Assembly (NCBI GenBank): GCA_036346375.1 | Contig: CM070508.1 | Coordinates: forward strand, 21,706,852 to 21,770,851 | DNA from: Guadua angustifolia | Taxonomy: Eukaryota; Streptophyta; Magnoliopsida; Poales; Poaceae | DNA length: 64,000 nucleotides | Direction of reading: 5' to 3' | Shown: positions 1 to 10,944 of the stretch, in pieces | How the letters are laid out: every line of letters starts with the position of its first letter | Position numbering within the stretch: position 1 is the first letter of the stretch | Program-made: the position numbers and the translations under genes | Notes under the pieces: model-generated | The model's input: only the letters and a program-made list of their open reading frames with translations | Told to the model about the DNA's origin: nothing | Databases searched by the model: none

Positions 1-57
1 CTCATGTAAGTAAATGTTCTAGCATAAGATCAGTTTATCAAAGGTATGAGAACTTAC

Positions 58-3000
58 CCCCAAGTTTGCAGAAAGAACCTGCTCGAACTGCTTTAACACT
101 TCGGGTGGGGATGACTTGTCAATTTCAGCTCCAAGTATAGAGATGGGACATTTGACCTCTGAGTATTAGATATCACAGGTTAAGCATTTGAAGCCCTTTT
201 AATAGATATATTTTTGGGCGTGAGGGAAGAAACCAAGAAAAACAAAGTTAACCTTTGATGTCGTCAACAGCAATTAAAGAAGGGTGTAGCAATACTGCAG
301 CCTGGATCTTGTGAGCTTTTGCTAACTCCACAACCACCTTTGCTGATAAGCGGTAAGATTATAAGTGCATGGTTAAGGCCAAAGTGTGAGAACAAACACA
401 ATATTACTGCACTTTCAAATTTCTAGTTTAAAAATTAAAACGCTATGCAGGATCAAGCTTACCACCCCAGCAATAACCTGCAGCCCCGATGGTAGAGACT
501 CCCTTCTCCTTCAGAGCAGCAATAACTGGTTTTGCCTCTTCAAATGCTGTTTGCTATTAAAAGAAACAATTTCTGTTTCTTAATCAAACTGTTTGACATA
601 TATTAAAAAAAAAACAAAAAGGAACCAGCTTTGAGGGCATTGAGAGCCGTTTTAATAAAAATACTGCCATTTTACCAATACTTGCTTAAAAAGCAGAGTA
701 TTCAAATCAATGTTGAGTACTGCTTCCAGGAAAAAAAATTGTGCCTGCACCGGGCGGGGGGTGATTGTCATAGTGGTAAGAAGTCGGAAGAGCATAAATG
801 TCAAAGCACTGGAAGCTTAGGTAGTCATCTCATGTAGATATCTGAAAAATGCTCATTCAAGCTCACAACATTCTTGTGGTGTGGACCATAAAGTTTTTCT
901 GTGATTTCTACAAAGTTGATTGATTCATTGTCTGCAACAAATAACTTAGGGTAGGAACTTTGTGACATAGACGTGGGAAACATTTCCATGCAGATAATTT
1001 CAATAACAAGTAGAAACAAGGTGTAACGAAATCATACACAAAAAAGAACTGTATAAATTGAGGAGAACAAACCGGATTATGTGACTGTAACCACATTCCA
1101 GGATTGTTGGGATTGTCAGGCTGGTATGGATCACCATGCAGGAAATCTGGTGCCACGACAAAGTAACCGGACAAAGCAACTTTGTCGGCTATCTTCCTTC
1201 ATAATATAAATATTTAGCATTAGTGTCAATCGTGACTGAAGGTTAGCCCTAGCAATTAACAAATGTGCTTCAAACACTTCAAACAGAGAATAAAACACAG
1301 CTTAATTCCAGGACCAATCTGATTTTGCAACCAAGCGCTTAACAAACTCAGCATCTCTTTATGACATCCAAAATTCTACTTAGTCTGTTAGTTATCCCTT
1401 TACCCAATACATCTGGGAGCAATGCACTGTTATGTCCCTACTTCGCCCCTTTGCTGCCAGACTCCTGGGACGTGAGATTGACAGCAATAGGGAAGCACGA
1501 AGAGAGGAAAAGCAAAGGGAGAACAGCGCAAGAACACGAAGTAACAAATTTCATTCCATTTTTATATCTTGTTTCCATTCACCAAATACAAACGGTAATA
1601 TATCCTCTGATCGATTTTCCCTTTGCCCAGCTAGATACTACAGCCTGTACTCACCCCGACAACAGATTACCACTACAGTAATAAACGAAATTACTATTCA
1701 CCGACACTAATACAAACTCAGCCATTGGATGTCTTTCTATTTAATCTCCACCATCCGTAACATGTACATACCAATTTAGTTGAACAAATAGGCAGGTATG
1801 TAGAAAAAGACAAATGGAAGATCCACTATTCTTGTAATTCCAGTGCCCTTACTGAGAATTATCTCATAGTCAAGATCTAGTGGACCAAATTCTAAACCCT
1901 AAGCAGAGCCAAGCAATTAGCACCAGATAGTGTGTAGCAAACATACATATCAGACTTGGTATGTGGGGATGACATGTTTTGGTACTAACACCCTTTAGGC
2001 TTTAGAGACACTTTAACGAACAAAGAAAATCACTGTCGATGATACACTGGTTCATTTCTTTTGAACTTTACTAACATGTATTCCGTCACCCACTACTCAT
2101 CCTACAAGTGAGAGTGGAAGTGTGAGATTGGAGAAGGTTGAATAAAGTTTTGTCACTAACAAAAATATCTGTACAATAGCAAGCAGGCAAACTAATCCCA
2201 AAGGCAGGCCTATCATCCTTATCAATGTGCAGATATTGTCACAACATGTACAAAATCAGGTATATATTAGTGTCTGGCATGGAAGGAAGGACACATTTTC
2301 TCAAAGTTCTTGATGACAACAGATTGTGTCCAAATTCTTGACGGCCATGTCCATCACTCCTCAACACTAAGCAAGCAACTAAGTGGTGGAGGTGCAAAGG
2401 AAATAACAAACCTAAGGGTTCCTTACTTCCACCACAGTTCCAGAATGTTATGGTGCATTTGGTTGGGTGTACGAGGGTGAACCGAACCGTCCCATACAGG
2501 ATTTGGTTCTGTTTTTGCGTTTGGGTGGTTGAACGAAACCATTTAGTATATGATGAGATAGTACATATTCTTGGAATATTCCAAAAAGATGCAGCACCAT
2601 CCCGTACGGGAATTTGGCCAAACCAATCGGTCCAGGACAGGATCGTTCACTCGTACCATCTCTCAAACCAACCTCATCCCTCAATCCAATCTCATCCCTT
2701 CAACCAAACATCACCTCGTACCATCCTGTATCATTTCATCCAACCAATCAAATAAAATCTTGTATTATTCCATTCAGACAACAAAACACCTTCTCTGCAT
2801 CATCATTCAGGATCATCCCATCCATCCTGTTCCATCCTATCCCATTCATCCTTGTACACCCAACCAAACGCACCCTTAATCTCACTCGGTGCAGGGATTT
2901 CCCTTTCTTGCAAATAAGAGCGTATAAAGAACAGCAAAATTAAATAGTAGACCACGGTGTACCTCAGGTTTGGCGCCTCGAATCCTGCAAACGGAAATGG

Positions 3001-3221
3001 TTTTCGGTAGTCATTATCTGTAAAAAGTGGAAGAAGATTTTAGTCCTTGTAGTTTAACACGATCAGTTACCGAAGGCGTCGGAGATGAGGACGATGGCAG
3101 CCTTGGCGTCGGCGGAGCCGGCGACGTACGCCTTCTGCCCGCCGAAGTCGTCGACGACCTCGCCCCTTCCGCCGGCGGGGTTCAGCGCCGGTGGGTTCTC
3201 CCAGCAGTGCGAGCTCGCCAT
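58..3221 (-). CDS. Dienelactone hydrolase family protein, copy 1 (3' end outside window)
   Basis: Alpha/beta hydrolase of the plant DLH family, annotated in cereals as endo-1,3;1,4-beta-D-glucanase-like; the true substrate cannot be told from sequence. I read six exons on the minus strand: 3071-3221, 2963-2984, 1073-1196, 463-553, 253-342 and 58-158 (579 nt, 193 codons), all with GT/AG borders and compatible phases. The start ATG at 3219-3221 opens MASSHCWENPPALNPAGG. The nucleophile motif GYCWGA (Cys127) lies in exon 4 and the acid GAEIDKSSPP (Asp173) in exon 6. By comparison with copy 2, the missing last exon should hold the catalytic His and about 46 residues. No signal peptide is evident, so a cytosolic enzyme is likely. 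Intron 2 (about 1.77 kb) carries a Tourist-like MITE. The frame is open throughout the visible part, so this copy may be functional. Confidence 0.88.
2451..2875. mobile_element. Tourist-like (PIF/Harbinger) MITE in intron 2 of DLH copy 1
   Basis: A 425-bp element whose ends are inverted repeats: GGTGCATTTGGTTGGGTGTA on the left against the complement of TACACCCAACCAAACGCACC on the right. It is flanked on both sides by TTA, the usual 3-bp PIF/Harbinger target duplication (2448-2450 and 2876-2878). The interior is rich in CATCC/CCAATC repeats and has no coding potential. It lies wholly within the intron. Confidence 0.85.
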
Positions 3222-3257
3222 TGAACTCTCTCGTTTTGGATTTTGGAATCGGAATGG

Positions 3258-3265
3258 TTTTTATA
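3258..3265 (-). promoter_or_regulatory. Candidate TATA box of DLH copy 1
   Basis: On the minus strand the bases read TATAAAAA within GGCATATAAAAACC, 37 bp before the ATG. This would give a very short leader. It is only a positional inference; the equivalent region of copy 2 does not keep the same box. Confidence 0.45.
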
Positions 3266-3429
3266 TGCCTGCCGGTGACCTCACCGATGACGTTACTTCG
3301 ATGCTGAGCTCTGCTCGTTTGTCAGGTTGCTGCGCGCAGCGCGAAGCCTGAGCAGAACTAACCCAGTACGGCGAGAACTGGGGGCGGGTTCTCTGCATTG
3401 CAGCTGTAATAGTACTCCGACGTCTAAAG

Positions 3430-4850
3430 TGCATCTCCGATTATGGATAGAAATCTAGACGATAATCGGTGAAATTTTGCTAAAATTTTGGATTTCAAAT
3501 CCTACCGGATTTAAAATTCTATCTGGATTAAAAAAATAAATTGCTACAATAATCTCAAAAAAATTTAAAATTTTTTGACCCTTTTTAAACTTTTGTGACC
3601 AGATTTGGTCCAATAACTCTTAAAAAAAGTAATCTTCTATAAAAATTTGTTGCAAAACCAAAATTTTGATATATTTTAAAATTTCGGAAGAAACACTGTC
3701 AGATTTTTATAAAATTATACAAGCTTGGTAATGATCTGAAAATTTATGGTACTATTTTTAGTAGTTTAGGATCATACATAAAATTTTTTAAAATAATTGA
3801 ACTTCATTTTTTATCTTTAAAAAACTAAAAACAGAATGAACATAATTGGGATAGTAACCTTGTTAAAATTTTATAAATTTGATCGAGTGTGATCATGATT
3901 CAAAATTTTTATGAGAGTTTAATAATTTCCTCAGTACCATTCTATAAAATTTTCAAAAAAATTTAACTTTTTTTTTTGCTCAATCAAATCTATATAAGCA
4001 TTAAACTTCATTTGTTATATTTCAAAAATCAAAAATAGAAAGAACATAAATGGTATAGTGCCTTGTAAGAATTTTATAAGTTTACTGGAGTGTGATCATG
4101 ATTCAAATTTTTTATGAGATCTTAAGCATTTCTATAACACCCTTCTATAAAATTTTCAAAAACACTAAATCTTTTTTTATTGCTAAAGCAAATCTATATA
4201 TTGATCGTCATGCTTTCTTCAGGACATAACACTATCAAAATTTTTAAAAATTCTTTAAGCTTGATCATCATCTAAACATTTTATATAAATATTTATGATA
4301 TATCAGGACCATCCACAAAAAATTTCAAAAATTTTCAACATGGTTTGAACTATTTTTTATTTGCTAGTAAGGCTTTTATGAGGACAGTAGCACTGTTCAA
4401 GTTTTTGTAAATTCCTCAAACTTGATCATCATTTGAAAATTTTATGAAAATATTAAGGATGTGTTAAGACCATCCAAAAAAAATTTTCAAAATTTTCTAA
4501 CGTGGGTTTTTCATTTTTCATTCGGCTCAAACTTGTCGGTCAGCGTTTTATTAAGACAGTAGCAATTTTCGAATTTTAAAATTTTCTCATATTTTATAAT
4601 CATTTGAATTTTTATGGTAACATAAATGATGTGTCAAAAACCACCAATTTTTTTTTTAAAAAAAATCAACATCATTTGAACTATTTTTCGTTAGTTGAAA
4701 TTTGCCGAGATTTCGGCAATTTCGGATTCGGAAATTTTGGTGCAAAAAATTCCAGATTTGAATTTTGTCCACATTTCATCCAAAATAACGAGATTTTGCC
4801 AAAATTTCGGACGGTAATGGTATGAAAACCGAAAACGAAATTTGAAACCC
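3430..4850. repeat. AT-rich degenerate tandem block, satellite-like
   Basis: No gene is visible. The stretch is built of diverged units with the recurring words GATCAT(G/C)AT(T/C), AAAATTTT(C)AAAA and AGGACAGTAGCA. The GATCAT-type landmark recurs near 3735, 3893, 4097, 4264, 4425 and 4598, a spacing of about 160-205 bp. The right part ends in AATTTCGGCAATTTCGG-type sequence. The portion from about 4045 is repeated at 23005-23840. It could be a decayed satellite or the non-coding interior of a transposon. Confidence 0.5.
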
Positions 4851-6076
4851 TGTCTCTGATACATGAAAAAGGAAAAAGGCTTCCATTTAATTTTGGTTCC
4901 TAAAATGCAGTGTCACTTTAAACTAGTTTGCCTCTATTTAATTTATGTTCCTTAGATGTAGTGTCGCTTTAAACTAGTTTCCCATCTTACAATAACAGTA
5001 CACGTAATCACTCAAGTCTAAAAACAGTAGTTTTGACCAATGTTGACCAACTTGGCCTACTAACTCGGCATCTAACGTAGCCAAAGTCACGTTTGGACCT
5101 CACATGTCTGTCCTACCTCCTCTTTCCCATCTCTCCCTTTTTTCTCTCTCCTTCCATTTTCCTTCCCTTTCATTCTACTTAAACCTTTGTTCCCGCTACC
5201 GCATGGCACCACCACCAACATCCTTCCTCGCCGCCAAGACATCACCATGGAGCATCACCACTAGAGTCCTCCACCCCGAAGTTGCCGTCGTAGCCCATAA
5301 CCTCCCATCGTGCCCTCTCCCACTCCCAAGCCACCGCCGCCGCACCACCTTGTCATGCCGCCGTCTTTGTCCAATTGAACCACTACATCATCTTCCTCAC
5401 CGCAACCTAATTCTAATGTGCACGCCAACCTGAAGCCGCTGCCAATGACGAGGTGTTGAGCTTTGCCGCACATCGATCTCCGTCCGTGGTGTCACAATGA
5501 AATTGCCCTTAGCTATATCTTCCTCTCTCCCTCTTTGACGTTTCTCCTCACTCAATTGACAATCCCGAGCATCGGGTCTATGCCGACCACTGAGAACAAT
5601 CATGGCCATCCCCCCTTTGTGTGTCTCTTCCAAATGGGCCATGTACTCTTTATCTCTAGTGTGCCTATGGAGACAAAACCACCACTATCTGGTTCTACTC
5701 CTTCATATGGTTCTATTTTTACGGTCATCACCGGCATCGCCAATAGAAGGCCTCTCCACCTCTCCTTTTGTTTCTCAATAAGGGAGAAAAACAGGAGGCA
5801 CTAACATGTGAGGCCAGTCCATCCTAGAAGTGGACTGAGATCCAATGTAGTCCCGTAGGGACTTCAACTTAAGAAGTTTCCGCACAGAGCGTTGGATAAA
5901 AAACAACGGTCTAGATCTTTCTAGGAACACTGTACAAAAACAATGCATGATTTTTCACTGTAGTATTGCAATGTTAGCCAATCTAGACTGTTCGTTGCCT
6001 CCATCATATAATCCTGGCCTACAGGTATTGCTTAAGTAGCCGTCGCAGTCCCTGTAGGGACTGCACGGGATCCTTG
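4851..6076. mobile_element. Unclassified TIR-type element, right end truncated (copy of 23841-25150)
   Basis: Closely similar to 23841-24960 and cut off at 6076, where CACTA sequence begins. In the second copy, GTTTTGACCAATGTTGACC on the left and GGGTCAAACTCGGTCAAAAAC on the right form imperfect inverted ends, which suggests a MULE-like or similar cut-and-paste element. Inside, 5832-6073 is itself an inverted repeat whose arms both contain a GTAGGGACT-type word. The short ORFs (Pro/Ser-rich, near 5104-5433) are not conserved in frame between the two copies and are not called as genes. Confidence 0.45.
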
Positions 6077-6245
6077 CACTACAAGAAAACGATAATTTTT
6101 CGTTGGCTAAAGATATTTCGTCGGCTCTACACAGGCCGATGACAATAATAAAGTATTTTCATCAGCCCAAGGTAAGCCGACGAAAATATATTTATTTTCC
6201 CTGTGCGCCGCTGCCCACCCACCCTCCCCACTTCACTGGCCGCCG
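6077..6245. mobile_element. Terminal fragment of a CACTA (En/Spm) transposon
   Basis: Begins CACTACAAGAAAA, the characteristic CACTA terminal inverted repeat, followed by short subterminal motifs in both orientations (CGTCGGCT, AGCCGACGAAAA, GGCCGATGA). It interrupts the TIR element on its left, because the other copy of that element continues past this point. The opposite end (TTTTCTTGTAGTG) was not found; the CACTA sequence appears to pass into SIRE-like sequence near 6250. Confidence 0.65.
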
Positions 6246-6249
6246 CCCT

Positions 6250-7537
6250 CCCTGAGCTGATTTTAAGTGGTATCCATCAATATATTTATTTTAAGTGGCC
6301 GTTGCTCTGAGAATATTGCTCTGATACCCATCAATGTTATCGATATTTCCTTTAAGTGGTATCAATCCTTTATGAGTTGATTTTAAGTGGTATCAATTGA
6401 GCCTTTATTCACTCCATATGTTTACAAGTGGTATCTTTGAGTTTTTCTTTTCTCCAAGTGGTATCATGGATCTTATTGTCATTTCTTCTAAGTGATATCC
6501 TTGATTATTTGGATTATTTTTTTAGTGGTATCATTGAATTCAATTATTTCCTACAAGTGGTATTTCATTGCTTCTTTGTAGCATTATTGCGATACCCACA
6601 TTCTTGATTAAGATTTTTCCTCGCAAGCTAAAATTGTAAGTTCAACCGCCTAAGATTTCTCTGTGTGAGAATCTTTATGTGTTGTAATTCATAAAAGAGG
6701 AAAATATCTAGTTGAGCATTTGTCTTAAATCAAAAATTTCAAAATGCTCATTTCTTTTGGTTCTTCAAGCAAGCCTTTGAGATTAATTTTTACAAGTGGT
6801 ATCTAACCTCTCAAGTGGTATTCTTTTCGGGTTCCTCGTTTAATCCCATTAGGCAAATTTGTTGAATTCTTCAAAAGAATCATGTTAAATGTTTGCAAAG
6901 CCTAATAAAATGAGGAGTGATTTATTTGAATGTGTTTCAAATAAACCGTGTGATACCCTTACTTCGTTTTTATGCTTATCTTTACAAGTGGTATCTGTTT
7001 TACGAGTGGTATCCACAAACCCAAATATGGTCTCTTTTCGAGTTTTTCCTTATTTTTAGACCATATTTTAAATAAAAACTTGTTTTACTTCTTGAATGAC
7101 CTTTCAAGTTTTTATTTGGCTTAATTCTTCAAATTCCACTCCAAGGTCATAAGTATGCATTCAAATTCTTATATGATCTTCATTAAAAAGAAATGGTTAA
7201 ATGCTAAAAAGGGGAGAATGTTTTTCCAAGTTAAATACCAAAAAAAGGGAGAGATAATGATAAATCTTATTAATGATTAATGTTTAAATGCCAAAAAGGA
7301 GGAAGAATGTATTTCAAGTTAATCTTTTAGTTTTTCCATTTTTGGTGCTTAATGCCAAAAGGGAGAGAATTAGGAAGCTTAATGTCATTTGGTTTAAAAA
7401 GTAAGCTTGATATGATTAAGGGGGAGAATTAATATGCATATGTGTTCAATTAGCTTAAATTCTCTCGATATGTTAGTTTTAATCCAAATGTGCTTATTAA
7501 GCTTGGATTTGTCATTATTCACCAGAAAGGGGGAGAT
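6250..7537 (+). mobile_element. 3' internal region of a SIRE-like copia retrotransposon
   Basis: Non-coding sequence directly 5' of the LTR. It holds about a dozen copies of the decamer AAGTGGTATC or close variants between 6262 and 7012, then a series of purine tracts of polypurine-tract type near 7208, 7241, 7293, 7357, 7417 and 7524 (for example AAAGGGGGAGATTG). Multiple polypurine tracts upstream of the 3' LTR are known in the SIRE/Maximus lineage. No gag, pol or env-like coding is preserved, so the element is truncated on its 5' side. Confidence 0.6.
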
Positions 7538-9684
7538 TGTAAGTTCAACCTTCATTAGTTATGATTTTGGTGTTAATGACAAATCTAATCTTGTGTTAAT
7601 GACAAATCCAATATTAAGTTTATCCCCTAATGCGATAGTGTTATTAATGACAATCCTATATCGAGACTAACATGTTTGTTTAGAATATCTTTGTTTAGTC
7701 TCATCGCATTGAAAAATGGAAAACCCAAGGTATGTTTGCATATTCATTCTAATATTAGTTGCATACTTTGGAGTCAAGTTAAAGTATGAATATCCCCATT
7801 ATATTAACCACAAACGTGCATCATGTTTCCTAATCCACACATTACATGGATGCACATATTTAGGGGGAGTTTGTAGTTCATCTTGAAAATCTCTTTGTAT
7901 TGATCGATTCGTTGTTGACACATATAAGGATCAAGAAAAGAAACTAAATCCTTGAGTATATATTTAAATTGCCTAGTTATAAGTATACTCATGGTAATAT
8001 AGGATATACTCCAATACGATTAAATTGGATATGTGCATATTATGTCCAAGTCAATTGTATCTATGCACATATACATGTGGGGTGTATTCTATAGTTGATG
8101 ATTTAGAGTAATGATCATTTCCATATAGTTTACATATAATGGATCATTACTTTTCATCAACATGAGTATATGAAAACTTGTGTAGTTAATATATACTCAC
8201 ATCAATTTAAATGATAATTTAAATTGAGTTCATTTGTCTTGTTAATCATTAAAGAACACTTCATCATGTGTTGATGGTGTTTTGTGATTAATTGAGGACA
8301 AATGAATAGTTCTTAAGTATAATAAAGCATGAGTTGCATTATTGTACTTAAGACACAATTAAATCATTTTAATTGATTTAGGTTGTGCTCAATTGATCTA
8401 AAGGCATCCATTATGTGTTAATGGAGTGCAAGAGATAATTGAGACAGCCATGCATCTTGGACTAACTATTTGTATGAGTTGTGATTAAGTTAGGTCCAAA
8501 GATTGATGAGATGATGAGAACGGGACAAGGACGGCATCATGAGTTGATGGGCGTCAAGAGTGGATCCCGAAGATAAAGAAGGGTAACGATCCCAGGGGAA
8601 TATCAAAGTGATGATCATAAAGACCCCAAAGGGGATTGCTTGTGCGCGGCGGCGAAGGTATAACTAGATAGGCTAAGGACTTTGTAATCTTTGAGTCTAG
8701 AGTTTTATCGCCGTGCTATTAAGAGGGGTCGTTCCCTTTGCTTGAGCTTCATCATGTGTTGGTGATCTCATTCCGCGTTCACTCGAGCTCAAACCATTTG
8801 GATTTGGTTTTTGCATTTGGTTTAAACCATTTGGCATGTGTTGCGAATGGGTTAAACTTATGCTTGGTTGCATTTGGTTTTCGCATAATGCTTTGATTTG
8901 CATGTGTTGCAAATAGGATAAGCTAGTGCGTTGGCTTTTGCGTGAAGTTCACCTTTGCATGTGTTGCATTAGTTGACGCTTCATGTTTTGGTTCGCAAAA
9001 CAATCTTTCTAAAACTTGTGTTTGCTTGGAGCTAAGTTTTGCATGTGTTGCAAAAGGAGAGAGCTCAAGCATGATTTGATGTTTGTGTGTTTGTATGAAG
9101 CTAGAGGCTTGCATGTGTTGCGAGTAAAGAGCTCATACGTGTGATTTGATTTTGGTGTGAAGTTTGGTTTTGGTGTTGCATTGAACTAGAGAATTGCATG
9201 TGTTGCAATTAGAGAGTTCATGCATCTTGATTTGATGTTGCTTGGAGCTAGACTTTTGCATGTGTTGCAAAGAGTAGTGCTCAAGCATGAGATATGTTTA
9301 TTGTGTTGTTTGCAAGTTCAGTTGTCGAATAAACTGAGGTTTATGAGTCCGGAATTCCGAGAGTATGTGAGTGGGGCTTGCAACGGGTGTTGGCAAGTTG
9401 ACCGGGTCTTGTGTTGACCTTCACATGGCTAGGGGAATTAATCTCATAAACACGGGTTTGATTTGCTTAATACGTTTTGCAAATAGATCTTGAGGTGGTT
9501 GTGAAATGTGTTTTCATAATTTGGTTTGAATTCTTTGAGCATGAGCTAAGTTGGTGCAAATGTGTTTTGCACGTGTGTATGATCATGTGTTGATCATCTT
9601 TGTGGCTCAAAGAATAAGTTTGGTTTTTGGAGAAATGGATTTGGAGTTTGAAATCTGGATTTTCTCCTGTGGCGACTATCAAGA

Positions 9685-10042
9685 TAGTCTGGAGCGGTAG
9701 TAATGCATGGCGGTACTACCGGGGTATTTGTTTAGCGGTAGCTTTTGGCGAAGGCGTTTCTTTGTTGAGAGGTTGGCGGCATTGCATTGTGAGGGAGTAG
9801 TACCGCTATGGAAGTGATACTCTCGGCCTAAGGCACCGTAGGTATTTTCCATCTTGGTGATTTTTGGTGAGTCGAGGTAAGACTACTGCTGGAGGAGGAG
9901 CGGTAGTCAGTAGAGTCGGTACTACTGCCCTCGAGGCGGTAGTCTATAAAAGTGTCCGATTGGCCGACCGTTGGAGCTACTGGGCAGTACTATCGCCCTA
10001 GAGGGCGGTACTACCGGCCCTTAGAGGGCGGTAGTACCGCAT
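9685..10042. repeat. Cluster of GGTAGTACCGC inverted-repeat motifs
   Basis: At least eight copies of GCGGTAGTA or its complement TACTACCGC in both orientations, some forming palindromes (GCGGTAGTACCGC) or facing pairs (CGGTAGTA...TACTACCG). The cluster ends about 55 bp upstream of the TATA box, where enhancer-like repeats of an LTR U3 would be expected. Function is inferred from position only. Confidence 0.6.
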
Positions 10043-10095
10043 TTGCTGAGTTTTGCCCATTTCGCCCCCAAACGGCTAGTTTTCTTGGTGGGGGC

Positions 10096-10103
10096 TATAA
10101 ATA
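10096..10103 (+). promoter_or_regulatory. TATA box of the SIRE-like LTR
   Basis: TATAAATA in the context GGGGGCTATAAATACCCCC, a strong plant TATA box, placing the transcript start near 10125-10135. Five of the twelve hairpins lie downstream of it. Confidence 0.65.
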
Positions 10104-10944
10104 CCCCCTTGGGGGGCTTGGGGCTAATGTTGCTGGTGTTGTTGCTGTTGTGGGAGTTGTGTGCATGTGTTGCTCTTCTCCTTTGCTTCTTGAGCTTAAG
10201 AGTGAGACTAATTGCATTTGTTGCAATTAGGAAGTGGTTTGGGTACCTCTTGTGCATGTGTTGCACTTGAGGAGGCCTTGTGCATGTGTTGCACTTGGTG
10301 ATCACCGAGGAGCGCATTTGTTGTGCCCGGTGAGGTTCAAGCGAAGGAGCGGCTTGTTACTCTTGGAGGTTGCCGACTCCTAGACGGCGTAGGCGTCGTG
10401 CGCGGGAGCTCTCGAGGTGTGAGAAGCCCCGGCGAAGTTTGTGAAGGTTCGGGTTGAGCCTACGCGCGAGCGTGAAAAACCACGACTAGTGGAAAGAGGC
10501 GGGTGCTCGAGCGGGAGCCGGTCCAAGTGTGGGCTAGCCTCAACGTGGACTAGGGGAGACCGGCAAGTCTCCGAACACCACGGAAAAACATCGGTTGTCC
10601 CTTGTCTCTTTACTTTCAAGTATTTACCTTGTGCATATTATTGATTGCTTGAATGTATTAGAATTGCTTAGTATTAATTGATTGTTCAATTTAGCAATTC
10701 TAGTGTAGAGACTTAATTTAGATAGTGCACTAGTGAGCCTAGTTGATTTAGGCTTTAAATTGTCAAAACCTATTTATCGCTTCCGCATATATCTTTGATT
10801 AGGTTTTGACTTAGGGGTGTATTAGAGCGAAAGGATTAGAGAGCGATTAATTTTGTAAAACGCCTATTCACCCCCCCTCTAGGCGCATCCTCGACCCTAC
10901 AGCAATTCACACCATAGAACTTTTAGGAGCTGGTGGCTGAGGAC

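Larger units (their letters stand above)
8815..10330 (+). repeat. Array of 12 short hairpins with constant TGTGT/TTTGT loop
   Basis: The word GCATGTGTTGC (or GCATTTGTTGC) occurs at 8834, 8900, 8957, 9041, 9111, 9196, 9258, 10163, 10214, 10254, 10282 and 10314. Most copies sit in a palindrome whose arms differ between copies but stay complementary: ATTTGCA/TGCAAAT at 8900, TTTTGCA/TGCAAAA at 9041, AATTGCA/TGCAATT at 9196, TAATTGCA/TGCAATTA at 10214, GTGCA/TGCAC at 10254. An outer stem follows an internal loop: GAGCT/AGCTC at 9041, GAACT/AGTTC at 9196, CCTC/GAGG at 10254, CACCG/CGGTG at 10314. The 8957 copy pairs less well. Confidence 0.75.
7538..10901 (+). mobile_element. Long terminal repeat of SIRE-like copia element
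   Basis: Starts TGTAAGTTCAACC directly after the purine tract GGGGGAGAT and ends CTCGACCCTACA, next to sequence shared with the paralogous segment at 29152. Length is 3364 bp with TG...CA ends. The last part (CGCCTATTCACCCCCCCTCTAGGCG) is typical of SIRE-lineage LTRs. It contains a TATA box, an array of hairpins and a cluster of GGTAGTACCGC-type repeats. The small ORFs inside are not coding. No second LTR is present in the window. Confidence 0.65.

Noticed and set aside
1..3221. Bacterial origin of the dienelactone hydrolase gene
   Set aside because: Seven-exon structure and close similarity to plant DLH-family proteins argue for an ordinary plant gene.
5104..5433. 109-codon Pro/Ser-rich ORF and its counterpart at 24065-24379
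   Set aside because: The two copies differ by frameshifts and stops in this part, as expected for non-coding transposon interior.
8815..9300. CRISPR-like array of regularly repeated GCATGTGTTGC
   Set aside because: The repeat is 11-15 bp with arms that vary, spacing is uneven (57-85 bp), and it lies in a plant LTR; no cas genes.
10021..10317. Small ORFs (75-98 codons) around the LTR TATA box
   Set aside because: Located in LTR promoter and leader sequence that is full of inverted motifs; no protein similarity recognised.
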